NCBI GenBank assembly: GCA_030374765.1
Contig: JARGXX010000116.1
Coordinates: 186,001 to 250,000, forward strand
DNA: 64,000 nucleotides
DNA from: Agarophyton chilense
Lineage: Eukaryota > Rhodophyta > Florideophyceae > Gracilariales > Gracilariaceae
Reading direction: 5' to 3'
Of this stretch, positions 42,407 through 53,116 are shown in pieces. Positions within the stretch are counted from its first letter, which is position 1; every line of letters begins with the position of its first letter. Under the pieces are notes generated by a model. The model ran no database searches. It saw nothing but the letters and a program-made list of their open reading frames with translations, and was not told the DNA's origin. A program made the position numbers and the translations under genes.

Positions 42407-44581
42407 CTAAAATACACGCCACCCAGAGTCAATTTGATTCCAGCCATGCCTATCAAAGATTTGTTCGCTAACAAGTCGAAACTCTGGTTCATTGGCCAAC
42501 TGATTGAGTGCTTCCCTGTTGCGTTTGCTCCTGAGCTCCCCCAACATTTTTTTTCGGCACCTTCGAAGCATCTTAACGTTCACACCGTCAGCTAGCCCGT
42601 CCTTCAGGAGTTGGGCGCAGTATTGCACTTGGTCTGTGTTTCCTTGTATATCATTGTTCTGGGAAAGTTGAATGGTCATGTATTGAACAAGATACTCGTT
42701 TAGCGGAATTTTTTGTGAGCGCATTCGCTCATAAAGTTGCCAACCTTCGTCGAACTTTCCATGACGAAAATATGAAGCTATAATTGGGCTGTAACTCTTT
42801 GCACTTGGACTGATTGCTCCTTTTCGTTGTTCCATTTGAGCAACGACACGCTCTGCTGCTCTCAGATCGCCTGATCGTACGCAAACGTTTATGAATGCGT
42901 TCAGCGCAATGCGATCAGGTCGCAATCTCCTCCGAGAAAGCTCACGAAAAGCTCGCTTAGCATCTCCATACTGACCAGTATCACTGTAGCCCCTCAAAAG
43001 AATCGTGTACGACGTTATAGAGGGGCGAATCTTGTTCGCTTGCATGAGCTCCATGATAAGTTCTGCCTGTTCAAAGTTTCTTATACTAACCCAAGCGTCT
43101 AACAGGCAGTTAAAGCTATGAATGTCCGGGAAAATGTGGATTTTTCGGGTCAGCATATCATCAAGAACAGCTGCTGCCTGTTTGAGGTTCTCTTCTTGTC
43201 TGGAATGGCAAAGGCCAGACATGTATGCGTTACACACTTCGATGGAGATCACATCATCACCAATAAATGACTGGAAAAGCTCCCTAGCACGTCCAGTTGC
43301 ATTGCATCGGAAGCATGCTGAAATGAGAGACGCGTATGTAATAGAAGATGGTGGTATTTTGATTTCTTTCATTCGGCTGAAGAGCTCGAGTGCCTCATCA
43401 ACTCTACCAGCTTGTGCAAGTCCGGAAATAAGAGAAGTTATTGCTATTGTCAATTGGATTGAGGAGGATGAATTGTGCTTTGCCCCTCTCCGCTGCTGAG
43501 GAGAAGATAATGCTTTAGGTACATGTGTAACAGATTTGGCTTTCGGAGCTTCAAAATCGATGTTATCGATGAGGCTCCATGCCTGGTCAAAATGGCCAGC
43601 ATGGGCACAGGCGGAAAGAAGGGTGTTTGTGGTAACTTGATTTGGGGTGCATTGGGCGGCTTTCATTGTATCTACGACTTTGAAAGCATCTGAAACGAGC
43701 CCGCGACTCGCAAAGCCTTTGATGATGGTATTGTAGCTGGAGACGTCCAGCAGGGGCTTGTTGTCGTCTTCCGCAATCAAACGCATTGCGGCACTGAGAT
43801 CATTGCATCGCACAAGGGCGTCGACGGCGGAGTTGAGCAGTACCGAGTCCACTTTCAGTTTGCTGCTGCAGATTTTGGAAAGCGCGGACTTGACGGCGAC
43901 TACGTTTCTTGCGCGACCATGTGACTTGAGAAGAACGGAGTACGAAAACGGCCCCATTTCGATTCCGTGATGACGCATGAGATGGAAGAGCTTGAGACAT
44001 ACGCGGTAATTGTCTCGATTCACAGCGATGTTGGCCAGAGTAACGATGAGCTTTTCATCTGGGGCGACAGCATTTCCTACCAGCCACATGCTGTCAAGCA
44101 AGGGAAAGAGAAGATTCCATTTGGAGATGGATGCGAGAAACTTGAGCGGGTGCACGAAGGATGAAATGTGCAAGCTCACAGCGAGGGGAGAATCCAAGCC
44201 TCGAAACAGCACGGCAGCAACTGCATTAGGATTCCGCGCGGTGAGACAGGCGTTGAGGGCACTGCGCCACAGCTGAGGGGAAACGGGGGGGTCACTCTGG
44301 GCCAGGCGGCGGGTGAGAAGAGGGAGGATGCGGGAGGGCGCGCATTCGTGGATGGCGTGGCGCAAGTCGGAGTGGGAGTCAGGCGGGAAAGAGCGAGGGG
44401 GGCTGGCGGCCAGACAGATGGGTGATGGCGCAGAGGCGATGGTGGGCACCACACGGTCGCAACGCGGGCGCGGGAGACCGAGCGGCGGAAGGAAGGCGGC
44501 CATTGGCGGGGCAGCGCCGTGCCGACAGGGGTGTCGTTTGCCGATAGTGGGCATTTGAGCCTCCGAAACGAGCACCGCCAT
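42407..44581 (-). CDS. Pentatricopeptide repeat (PPR) protein, probably organellar
   Basis: PPR proteins bind organellar RNA in a sequence-specific way for processing, stability or translation. The 724-residue product (from the first in-frame ATG, 44581) has an N-terminus rich in Pro, Arg and Ser without acidic residues for ~50 positions, likely an organelle presequence. About a dozen degenerate 35-residue repeats follow (e.g. DVSSYNTIIKGFASRGLVSD, PSSITYASLISACFRC, PSITSYTILLRGYSDTGQYG, DRIALNAFINVCVRSGDLRA). A non-repeat basic tail ends in SGWRVF. No E/DYW or SMR domain. The frame is open upstream without an ATG; the ATG at 44554 is an alternative start. No intron. Divergent from UGPase. 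Confidence 0.9.
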   Translation of the reverse strand: MAVLVSEAQMPTIGKRHPCRHGAAPPMAAFLPPLGLPRPRCDRVVPTIASAPSPICLAASPPRSFPPDSHSDLRHAIHECAPSRILPLLTRRLAQSDPPVSPQLWRSALNACLTARNPNAVAAVLFRGLDSPLAVSLHISSFVHPLKFLASISKWNLLFPLLDSMWLVGNAVAPDEKLIVTLANIAVNRDNYRVCLKLFHLMRHHGIEMGPFSYSVLLKSHGRARNVVAVKSALSKICSSKLKVDSVLLNSAVDALVRCNDLSAAMRLIAEDDNKPLLDVSSYNTIIKGFASRGLVSDAFKVVDTMKAAQCTPNQVTTNTLLSACAHAGHFDQAWSLIDNIDFEAPKAKSVTHVPKALSSPQQRRGAKHNSSSSIQLTIAITSLISGLAQAGRVDEALELFSRMKEIKIPPSSITYASLISACFRCNATGRARELFQSFIGDDVISIEVCNAYMSGLCHSRQEENLKQAAAVLDDMLTRKIHIFPDIHSFNCLLDAWVSIRNFEQAELIMELMQANKIRPSITSYTILLRGYSDTGQYGDAKRAFRELSRRRLRPDRIALNAFINVCVRSGDLRAAERVVAQMEQRKGAISPSAKSYSPIIASYFRHGKFDEGWQLYERMRSQKIPLNEYLVQYMTIQLSQNNDIQGNTDQVQYCAQLLKDGLADGVNVKMLRRCRKKMLGELRSKRNREALNQLANEPEFRLVSEQIFDRHGWNQIDSGWRVF

Positions 44582-45314
44582 GCTGTGCAAAGTTTGCAAT
44601 GCAAATTGCGTGGGAGAGGAGATCAAACTGCTGACCGCACAGCCGCGGCGCGCTGGCGTGCCTTGCGCCACGGCGCACGAGATACTGCGAGATGGGCGCC
44701 GTCCGTCGGCCTCATCGAGCAGCCGCCAAGTGCGCGGTCGCCACTGGCCGCCATGTCGCCCAATAACCAGCCGCCAGGCGGCGCGCACCGCGCCGCTCCG
44801 CCTCTCCGCCGCTGTGCGGCTGTATGGTTACGCACATAGCTCATAGAGCACACAGCTCATAGCGCACACCACGTGGCAACGTGGTAGAACGGCCCGCGCT
44901 GCGTGACACGGATCTTGTAGATGGGAAGATTCGCCAATTGCAGGCGCCAATGGCGTGGAGCGCATGCGCGCGGCCCTAGTCGATAACACATTCACTCGGC
45001 TGCTGAAGCTGCTGAGGCTGCCAAATCGCAGCGCGATATTTTGCGCATCGCGGCACGTGGTGCTGGCGATTGCACCTCGCTCTTTCAATTGGCGCCAGTT
45101 GTTGCACCGCTTTCCTCGTGTGCCTTTCATCGTGCGCCTTTCATCGTGCGCCTTACATCCTGGACCGCACTTCTACTTCGTCTACTTTCGCTTCCCCTCC
45201 TTTTTTTTGCGCACCGACCCGCCGCTTTTCAGTGCTTTCCTGCCTCCCCGCCCCCCTCCCGCGTGGAACCTTCCCACCCCATCTCACTCACTCCAGTTCG
45301 CTACAAAAGCCAAT
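44582..45314. promoter_or_regulatory. Shared divergent promoter region of the PPR and UGPase genes
   Basis: 733 bases between the two divergent starts. It contains a 16-bp tandem duplication (44838-44869, AGCTCATAGAGCACAC then AGCTCATAGCGCACAC), directly followed by the palindrome CCACGTGG (44869-44876), a G-box. Nearer UGPase is a tandem TTTCATCGTGCGCC repeat (about 45126-45153) and a pyrimidine-rich leader with a T8 run. No TATA box is evident for either gene. Confidence 0.5.
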
Positions 45315-46823
45315 ATGATGCCAAACGGAAAGTCAGCCATGAACGATTCCAGATCGTTGCAAGACTTCAAGGGCGTCATGGACAAATCCGCCGCCTCCAG
45401 CGTGGGGGAAAAACTCAAAGTCATGAACCAGATGACTGTAAACGAGCTCGAAAAGATGACCGAGTCCGAGACTGCTGGCTTCCTCGAGTTGTACGGCCGC
45501 TACATGAGCGAGCGTTCCAAGAAGGCCGAAATCAAGTGGGATCTCATTCAACAGCCCAGCGACAACATGTTGCAGAGGTATAATACGCTACACGAACCTG
45601 CCACCGCTGAAGAAACCGAATCCCTTTTGTCCAAGCTTGCTGTCCTTAAACTTAATGGCGGTCTTGGAACTTCCATGGGCTGCAAGGGACCCAAGAGCGT
45701 CATAGAGGTGCGTGATGACACCACGTTTTTGGATCTCATCGTTCAGCAGATTGGCCAACTCAACAAGACCCATCCCAAAGCCAGTGTTCCACTCCTGCTC
45801 ATGAACTCTTTTAACACTGATTCCGAGACCGCCAAGATTATCCGGAAATATCAGGATACCAGCGTCACTATCACAACCTTCCAGCAATCTCGCTACCCAA
45901 GGATTGTGAAGGAGTCGCTCGAACCGATGCCCCTCACTCATGAGGGCTATGCGCATGAAGACTGGTACCCGCCAGGTCACGGAGATTTCTTCCAATCCAT
46001 CTTCGCTTCAGGCTTAGTCGATACCCTTCTTGCTCAAGGCAAAGAATACATTTTTGTCTCAAACGTTGACAATCTTGGTGCTACCGTTGACCTTAACATT
46101 CTTAAGAACGTCGTCGACCGTGAAGTCGAGTACTGCATGGAACTCACGGACAAGACTCGTGCCGACATCAAGGGTGGTACCATTATCTCCTACGACGGAA
46201 AAGTGTCTCTGCTGGAGGTCGCCCAAGTGCCGAGCAAGTACATCGAAGAATTCAAGTCTGTTTCCAAATTCAAGGTGTTTAACACCAACAATATTTGGGT
46301 CTCTTTGCGAGCGATCAAGCGTGTCATGCAGTCTGGCGAGATGAAACTCGACATCATTGTCAACAACAAGGAAGTCAAGGGCACCAAGGTTGTGCAACTT
46401 GAGTCTGCTATTGGAGCGGCCATCGGCTACTTCAACAACGCATGTGGTGTCAACGTTCCTCGTTCTCGTTTTCTTCCTGTCAAGTCAACCTCTGATCTCT
46501 TACTCATTCAGAGTAATATGTACAACCTCAAGTCCGGGTCCCTTGTTATGAACCCTGCTCGCCAGTTTGCTACAACTCCGGTTATAAAACTTGGAAAGGA
46601 ATTCAAGAAGGTGGCACAATATCTTGAGCGTCTCGGTAGCATTCCCGATATTTTGGAGCTCGACCATCTCACTGTTTCAGGGGATGTCTATTTCGGAGCG
46701 AATACTACTCTGAAGGGTACTGTAATCGTGGTAGCAAATCCTGGAAACACCATCATGATTCCAGAAGGATCTGTTCTCGAAAACAAGGTTGTGGTCGGTT
46801 CACTCCACGTGATTCCGCATTAA
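45315..46823 (+). CDS. UGP: UTP-glucose-1-phosphate uridylyltransferase (UDP-glucose pyrophosphorylase)
   Basis: Makes UDP-glucose and pyrophosphate from UTP and glucose-1-phosphate in the cytosol, the entry to cell-wall polysaccharides, galactolipids and floridoside/starch metabolism. The 502-residue length is normal. Start: the ATG at 45315 is directly followed by a second ATG; the frame upstream is open but without conserved sequence and pyrimidine-rich, so it is taken as leader. The nucleotide-binding loop is LKLNGGLGTSMGCKGPKS (about 112-129). Further family blocks are YPPGHGDFFQSIFASG, YIFVSNVDNLGATVD and FNTNNIWVSLRAIKRV. The C-terminal left-handed beta-helix (DHLTVSGDVYFGANTTLKG) closes the protein. 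No intron. Confidence 0.97.
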   Translation: MMPNGKSAMNDSRSLQDFKGVMDKSAASSVGEKLKVMNQMTVNELEKMTESETAGFLELYGRYMSERSKKAEIKWDLIQQPSDNMLQRYNTLHEPATAEETESLLSKLAVLKLNGGLGTSMGCKGPKSVIEVRDDTTFLDLIVQQIGQLNKTHPKASVPLLLMNSFNTDSETAKIIRKYQDTSVTITTFQQSRYPRIVKESLEPMPLTHEGYAHEDWYPPGHGDFFQSIFASGLVDTLLAQGKEYIFVSNVDNLGATVDLNILKNVVDREVEYCMELTDKTRADIKGGTIISYDGKVSLLEVAQVPSKYIEEFKSVSKFKVFNTNNIWVSLRAIKRVMQSGEMKLDIIVNNKEVKGTKVVQLESAIGAAIGYFNNACGVNVPRSRFLPVKSTSDLLLIQSNMYNLKSGSLVMNPARQFATTPVIKLGKEFKKVAQYLERLGSIPDILELDHLTVSGDVYFGANTTLKGTVIVVANPGNTIMIPEGSVLENKVVVGSLHVIPH

Positions 46824-47188
46824 GTGTGCTGAAATGTACCACGTTTTGATTTGAAAGTATACGTTAGGATTTCTCAATCAATCACTCTCAATGTACACCC
46901 CTCGCCGGAGCATCCTCGCATCGTTTAATCTGGGCTCTTGGCTTATGCCACTCGTAGCCTACAAATTTTGGTCGTGGGAACTATTAGTGATCACTTCTTA
47001 CTATCTTTCTCAGAACAAGAAAGGACCAGATGTCCGTGAATAGTTTTCTGCTGTGAACGTTCGTATCACGTATCGGGCTTATTGATTAGAATAAGGTTTG
47101 TCAAGCGCATCTCATTCTGTTCAGTGCTAATAAACAAATCAATGATAAAGGTAAGATCTGGTGGGTATTGGCATTTTCGAGTAGAGTT
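46824..47188. other. Convergent spacer between UGPase and XPD
   Basis: 365 bases containing both 3' untranslated regions. No canonical AATAAA stands out and no gene is seen. Confidence 0.5.
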
Positions 47189-49677
47189 TCATATTGTGTC
47201 GTTTGGGCCCCCAGGTTTTCCAAGGTATTCGTAGTCATGTGGTTGCCCCTCCTCCACTCGAGACTTCGCCGCCGATGGTTGTGCCATTTCGAGCAGGAAG
47301 GTACGCGCCTCGACCATAGCTGTGCCGAGATCAAGGTCCAAGGATTCGACAGATAGAAATTGTGAAATCCACTTGGGAAGCTTGCATCTTAGTTTGGCAC
47401 GGGTAAATCTTTTGTCCGCGAAGATGACGATCCCATAGTCATTCTTGTTCCTAATGACGCGTCCGGCACACTGAGCCGCCTGACGCATTGCCTGTAGTTC
47501 AGGTCGAAGTTTAAAAAGGCCTGTTAGGTTTCAGCAAGAACACCATGTCATGGTGGCATTGAGAGGATCGCTGGAAAACTTACATCGAAAACAAGGAAGT
47601 CATCTTCCTGTATCTGGTACTTCTCTGCCAAAAACCGCAGACGGGCCTTCAGCACTCTAGACTCGGTGTATTGGAAAGGAACCCCGAAAAGAATCACTGC
47701 TCGTCCGTACTGTCCATCAAAGTCTATACCCTCCGCCGCACGACCTCTTGCTACACTGAGCAAAATAGCCCCCCGACCGCTATCGCAAGCAGCCTTGTAA
47801 TTTTGGATTGCAAGCGATGCTTCAACAGGATCTTGAGTCTCTACAAAGAGAAGCTTCAATCTTCGTATTTCATCCAACAAGTTTCCCTCTTCTGTCCACA
47901 CTTTAACTACTTGCTGCATAAATACATAACTCACAAAAAACACAACTATTCCATCCGGTACAGAGCCCGCCAAAGCAATCAAGGCATGACCATAATTCCG
48001 AGAAGTGTCAGGGGTTTGACGAGCGTTGTACTTCGAGCTGAGCGCAAGTTGATCTGGTCCTCTCGTCATGATCAACGGACAAACGCATCTTCGCTCCATG
48101 GACATATTGAAACTCGCCGAGACGCTAACGGAAAAGTTCAACATCCGAGGATATGTATCAAGAGGGCTAAGGGTTCCTGAGGTAATCACTACGGTCCTAA
48201 AATGGTTCATAACCCAACGTACTGCTAAAGATGCATCAAGGCAAGCCAATCTCAGCACTGGTTCGTAATCACCAGTGAAGTCATTGTAAGGCTCTGTTAT
48301 GACCGCCATTCCCTCTTTTTCATACGTGGAAAGCAGAGTGATGAAGTCCCCCACCGTTAGCAAGGGTTTGAATTCAGACCAGCTCGCAACATGGACTGTC
48401 AATAGCAAAGATATCAGTCGGTCGTATGTAGCTTTAAATACTTTCTTGTCTTCCACGCCGCATGCACTTGCAATTTGTCGCAGAAAAGGAATAGGTCGTT
48501 CTTGGGTGACAATATCCTTATCTGCCCGTTTCTCCAGGAACCGTGTTAGTTTTTCTAGGAAGCCAACAAACTCATCGGCTTTTCGAATAGAATCTGGGAC
48601 CGCCTCTCGAAGGATATCTCCCGCCAACACTGGGGCCGCAGGTATCTCTTCTCCGCCTGCAAAAACGTGACCATTTCCAGGTTGAAAGGCTTGAGCGTTC
48701 AGTTCGGACAGAGGCAATCCGGACGTTAAACGCCGATACTCTCCTTTTAATCTCTCCACAGCGGATTCTTTGGCTCGGTATATCGCTGAATTTAACTGAG
48801 TGATATTCCTGAGTGCCCCACGTATCGTTGGCTCCTCCAAGTCCACGCTAAGGGCTTCTATGCATACGTTGTCAATGTTATGTGCTTCATCTGTGGTGCA
48901 ATCGGGTTTCTGTTAGTGATCGGGATAATGTTCTTGGAACCCAAATGAGGAGAATAATTGCGTACCAAACACGATGATACTTTCGGGAGGTAACTCGGCG
49001 GACACAATTCCCGCAACCTTAGGGTCCAGAAGATAGTGATAGGAGTAAACCAATATATTCGCGACCATGATCGAATGTCTTGCTAAGAAATACGGACACC
49101 ACTGTCTGCGACTGCCGTAGAGACGAAGGTCAACAAGATTATAAACACCCGGTGCGAGAATATGGTCTAAACCTTCACGGTCGTAACTTTCAAAGTACTT
49201 GCAAAAAGGAACCGTTCTTTCTCCGTCATCTTCCACTTGCTCCCGTACCCATGAAGACGTGAGGGTGCGACAACCACTATCAACTGCAGAACCTTCCATA
49301 CGGCTAACTGATTCGTGAATACATAAGTGTCTTCTAGAGGCCAACCCAACGGTCACAAGGTCATTAGGAACTCCAAGATTCTTCTCTCTACAAGCGACAA
49401 GAATCTTCATTTCATTCATTACTTTTTGCATTTCTTCAACAGTTCGTGTACAGTAGACGAACTTTCGAACGCTTTTGTCGCAGCTTCTCGTGGAAAGAAA
49501 CGCGGTAATTAGGGATAGTAGCGTTATTGTCTTTCCGGTTCCACTGGGCATCTCAAGGAGCGCATGGCCGCCGCAATCAAGAGCTTTCTTGAGCTCTCTC
49601 ATGTAGCTATGTTGCTCTGGGTATAGAGACGGGTACGGAAACACCACCTGCAGACCATCAATATCTACCAGCACCAT
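47189..49677 (-). CDS. ERCC2 (XPD): XPD/Rad3 5'-3' DNA helicase of TFIIH, three exons
   Basis: XPD opens DNA in nucleotide excision repair as part of TFIIH. Exons 48966-49677, 47584-48890 and 47189-47491 give 773 residues (family about 760). Introns are 75 nt (48891-48965, GTACGC..CACAG) and 92 nt (47492-47583, GTAAGT..TACAG). Motifs: Walker A MPSGTGKT (43-50); four iron-sulphur cysteines in LCIHE, GCRTL, FCKYF and WCPYF; DEAHNIDNVC from residue 238, its Asp codon split by intron 1. C-terminal helicase motifs are VIITSGTLSPLDTYPRML (in this copy VVITSG), GAILLSVARGRAAEGIDF and QCAGRVIRNKNDYGIVIFAD. The N-terminus DGLQVVFPYPSLYPEQ fixes the start. Confidence 0.95.
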
Positions 49678-50598
49678 ATCTAAGTATATATTTCGGGAGA
49701 AGTGACGACTTTCTGCTAATGATGAGTTCTAAGTCTCCGTAATTAGCATCTTTCGGGGAGCCGAACGGTGAGAATTCTACCAGCTTGGGATTGTACAGGC
49801 AGACCAGCGCGGATCCGCTGCTAGCACTGCGTGCACACTGAAAGATGTCAGACAGAATTCGACTTTGTTCGATTATTATTTGAGAGGCGCTTTGTGGAGC
49901 TCCGCATGAAACCTTGTTTACTGCCAGAACAGGTTCATTCACTCAAGCCAAGAACTAGGACACCTCTTTGCCCCACACGAATGCTGGAAAGTCAAGAATT
50001 TCCTCAGACATGGACCTTTCAGCACTCAATGAGCCCTGTTGCGCTTGAATACCTGGTCCAAAAAGAATTGCTTGTATACGAAAGGTTCAATAATTTGGTG
50101 AAGCCATCAAACTGCAAGTTGCGTTTATATGTGTTCAATCGATTGTACAGATTCGTATTGATGTAATGTTGACCCAGCGCCATTTACTGATGACATAGGT
50201 TCCTTTGAGGGCATCACTCTCGGTATTCTATCTCGACCCTGAGAAGCTCAGAAACACTGCGAACAACCCAGTATACATGCCAATGTATATTAAACATATG
50301 ATGAAACCCCATGCAAGAGGTCGATTGATGTCGAGTCTCTTTTTCTAAGAAACAGGACTACAGCCCTGACTCCTCAAATATACGTCTCGCTTGCTGCTTT
50401 TGATCACGATAATCATATCATTCATACAGCGCTTCAGACTCGCGCTGGTTAAAGAAGACTCTAGAATCACAAAAAAATCTACTCGTCAAGATTGAAAGGC
50501 TCGGTATCGTATTCTCCTTCACCATAGTTCTAATGTTTTATGCCTCAACTGACTTTTTGCCACATACTACGGATTAGAAGATGGGAATGCTATCAGGT
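49678..50598. other. Spacer between XPD and the small helical protein gene
   Basis: About 920 bases. Overlapping frames of 94 codons (minus, 49658-49942) and 111 codons (plus, 49831-50166) match nothing known. The XPD promoter should be in the first few hundred bases. Confidence 0.4.
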
Positions 50599-51013
50599 TC
50601 ACTTTCGCGTTGGCGGTGATTGTGAATCCTTTCCTTGTCCAGCCCTTCGAACACTCTCCTCAATTTCTTCTCGAAGTGCACTTGCAAAATCCCGCGCTTG
50701 ATTCCGAAGTGCCTCAGATTCCTAAATTGACGTTCGCAGTGGAATGAGTTTTAGTTAACACACCGCGGAGATTTATCGCAAACAAAGCGAAATTGCAGTC
50801 GGCATGAAATAACATTACCTTCTTCATTTGAACAAAACTCTCACTCTCTGACAAGTTCTTTGCGGCTTCTGCTGCAGATTTCGACAATTCCTTGGCTTGT
50901 TGAGAGGAGCGAACAGCAAAACGCTGAAAAGCAGGGTTGTTCGCCAAACCCTTGACAATTACTTCACTGGCTAGCCATTGAGCAATTCTGGAAAACAAGC
51001 CCCCCGGTCCCAT
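50599..51013 (-). CDS. Small conserved-looking helical protein, two exons
   Basis: Exon 1 (50819-51013) and exon 2 (50599-50721) are joined across a 97-nt intron (GTAATG..TTTAG) in phase 0, giving 105 residues. The product is amphipathic and helical: an N-terminal stretch FSRIAQWLASEVIVKGLANN, a FQRFAVRSSQQAKELSKSAA block, then charged helices up to the end. Plant genomes encode short proteins of similar layout (NPAFQRFAVRT-like core) of unknown role, but the match is from memory and weak. The clean exon structure and matching helix continuing over the splice make it likely to be real. No signal peptide or clear membrane segment. Confidence 0.65.
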
Positions 51014-51820
51014 GGCGATGTCTAAACAATTAGAAAAGCCAAGAACGCCGTGATGCTAGTAGTTCCGCAGTGGTGGGCTCTAATTTCTGCCAGTGAGAAG
51101 TAGCTCTTGAAAGATTCTCAATATTTTCTTTTAAAGAGTGGATTCCAGTAAAGATGGCGGCTCCGCTGACGCGAGTCTCGCTGCGGAGAAAGGTGGCATG
51201 AGTTTGAACGCAAACCTCGACGAAGCTGCCGCGGTGTTAGTTCGCCATACTACTGCAGCAAGCTACAGTACATAGCTAGCTAGAGATTTCTCCAGAGTAG
51301 ACTATTGTGACCGACGGGCAAAGAATCTAAACTTTGTCAGCCCTTTGTACATGAATTCACTGTCCACGAGGTTCAAATAGTAAAAAGTGCCCTAACTCTC
51401 TCTAGCTAGCAATTGTCTACGATTGGCCTGTGTCATTGGTCTGTCAGAGGGTGCGGATGACGGGCTCAATGGTCCTGGGCGCCAAACTTTACTTTCATGA
51501 ACATCAAGCAGCCTGCGAGAGGAAAAAGTTAGCAATTGCTATCCTTACCTTTCGTAGTTCTGATTTTCACTTTACATAGACTTCACAGTTTTGCTAAGCG
51601 GGAGATTATCATTCTTCACATCCCAGAACAACTCAGATGTGCTACTTTCGCCGAAGTTATAGCCTAGGACCATTGTGGGCGCTTCCCAAGACACGAGCAA
51701 TTGCCAATGTTTTCATAGAGGGATCGTATAAAGCTCTCATTTGGTCCAGGTCAATCCCCGAGGGTTAAAATGTGCTGCCGAATATAATGTGAATTTGTTT
51801 ATACAGAAAATCATTAGTCT
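51014..51820. other. Spacer between the small helical protein gene and AP-1 mu
   Basis: About 800 bases without a recognisable gene; it contains the promoter of the small gene and the 3' region of AP-1 mu. Several GCTAGCTAG-like strings (51278, 51405) are the only visible repetition. Confidence 0.4.
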
Positions 51821-53116
51821 CTAAGTCATGCGAATTTGATAGTCACCAGCTACCATCTTATATCTAACCCATGGTGCTGCTTGGTACCCAGATTTCTCAA
51901 CCACTTTTAAGAATCTAACTTGCAAACCAGATATCGTGAAATAAGGCACGTCAAATTCAACGCAAATTGGCCGCTTCGTCGAGTTTTCGCGTTCCGTCGC
52001 CTTCCCAACACTTGGAAGCGAAAAATGTCCACGCATGACGGCTTCTCTTCCAGCCTTAAACTGCTTCATTGACCAAACGACAACATCTTTTTCTGGAGCA
52101 TATTTAGCTCTCCCTGCAGTGCACTTGAAATTCGGGGTATCTACATCTGGAAGCACTGGAATTGAAATCTTCACATTGTTCGCAATGGCGCGCGGTTTCA
52201 GCTGAGTCCGTGCTTTCACGATGTAGTCCACTCGGGTAGGTCTTTGTTCGATAACAGCGTCAACCCAAATAGGCGGTTTCACGTGCGTGTTCAGACGATA
52301 ACTCATTAATTCAAAAGACCCGTCTGGTGGTATAAATGAGATTGTGCGATCGTTTTCGAACTTTGCAAGCCGCACACATTGATGAAATTTGATATCTTCC
52401 AAGTCCACAGACTTTCCTTTCCTTTCGGGGCCACCTCTAGCGGCGCTAGCCTCGAACTGTAGCCTATCATTCAAGCCGAGCTTCAGGTTTGGCATTCCGC
52501 TCAGATATGACTTCATCATCAACTTTCCCACGATTTCTGAGCGCAGTAGGTCTCCTGATCCTGAAACCAGGATGTTCACATTCTCAATTACATCAAGGAA
52601 GACCTCATTTCTCGAGTGCTTGACACCCTCACTCCTCCAGGACACGGCATTTGTTGCTGCAACAGGTAACGCACCGACTGACTCAGAAACGTTGTAGTCC
52701 TGCGTAATGTACTTTCGCAAAATCTTCGATTCAGAAATTTGAGGAAAGCCAAAGTCCATCATTTCATCTAGAAGTTCATAAATGATGACGAAATTGTCTC
52801 GTATCGATTCTTCTTGAACATCCCGGAAGTATTCAGTAAACACTTGGACCAGTTTGTAAAGAAACGCAAGGATCATGGTTGCGTTTGAGTTCCGCCGAGA
52901 TACCGCGACCACATAAATATTCGCATGACGGATGTGAATGAAAGTTATCCCTTTCTCTTCGTTTCTAAAGAATGGAGTTATTTGCGAGTCATCTTCCGCT
53001 TCAAAAACTCTTTGTTTGAATATGTTTATGACTTCCATCGGCACATCCCCCCGAAAGTTCCTTGAAATGATGGTCTTTCCTCTAGAATCTAAAATATAGA
53101 TTGATGAGGCCACCAT
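51821..53116 (-). CDS. AP1M: AP-1 complex medium subunit (mu-1 adaptin)
   Basis: Mu-1 belongs to the clathrin adaptor AP-1, which sorts cargo at the trans-Golgi network and endosomes and reads YxxPhi signals. 431 residues, family-typical. The N-terminal longin domain (1-140) includes VASSIYILDSRGK, FTEYFRDVQEESIRDNFVII and YELLDEMMDFGFPQ. The C-terminal mu-homology domain (about 165-431) has NAVSWRSEGVKHSRNEVFLD, VRLAKFENDRTISFIPPDG, FELMSYRLNTHVKPPIW and the closing VEKSGYQAAPWVRY. The wording is AP-1 rather than AP-2/3/4. The ATG at 53116 aligns with the family start. No intron. A 22-bp GC palindrome lies 110 bp upstream. Confidence 0.95.
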   Translation of the reverse strand: MVASSIYILDSRGKTIISRNFRGDVPMEVINIFKQRVFEAEDDSQITPFFRNEEKGITFIHIRHANIYVVAVSRRNSNATMILAFLYKLVQVFTEYFRDVQEESIRDNFVIIYELLDEMMDFGFPQISESKILRKYITQDYNVSESVGALPVAATNAVSWRSEGVKHSRNEVFLDVIENVNILVSGSGDLLRSEIVGKLMMKSYLSGMPNLKLGLNDRLQFEASAARGGPERKGKSVDLEDIKFHQCVRLAKFENDRTISFIPPDGSFELMSYRLNTHVKPPIWVDAVIEQRPTRVDYIVKARTQLKPRAIANNVKISIPVLPDVDTPNFKCTAGRAKYAPEKDVVVWSMKQFKAGREAVMRGHFSLPSVGKATERENSTKRPICVEFDVPYFTISGLQVRFLKVVEKSGYQAAPWVRYKMVAGDYQIRMT

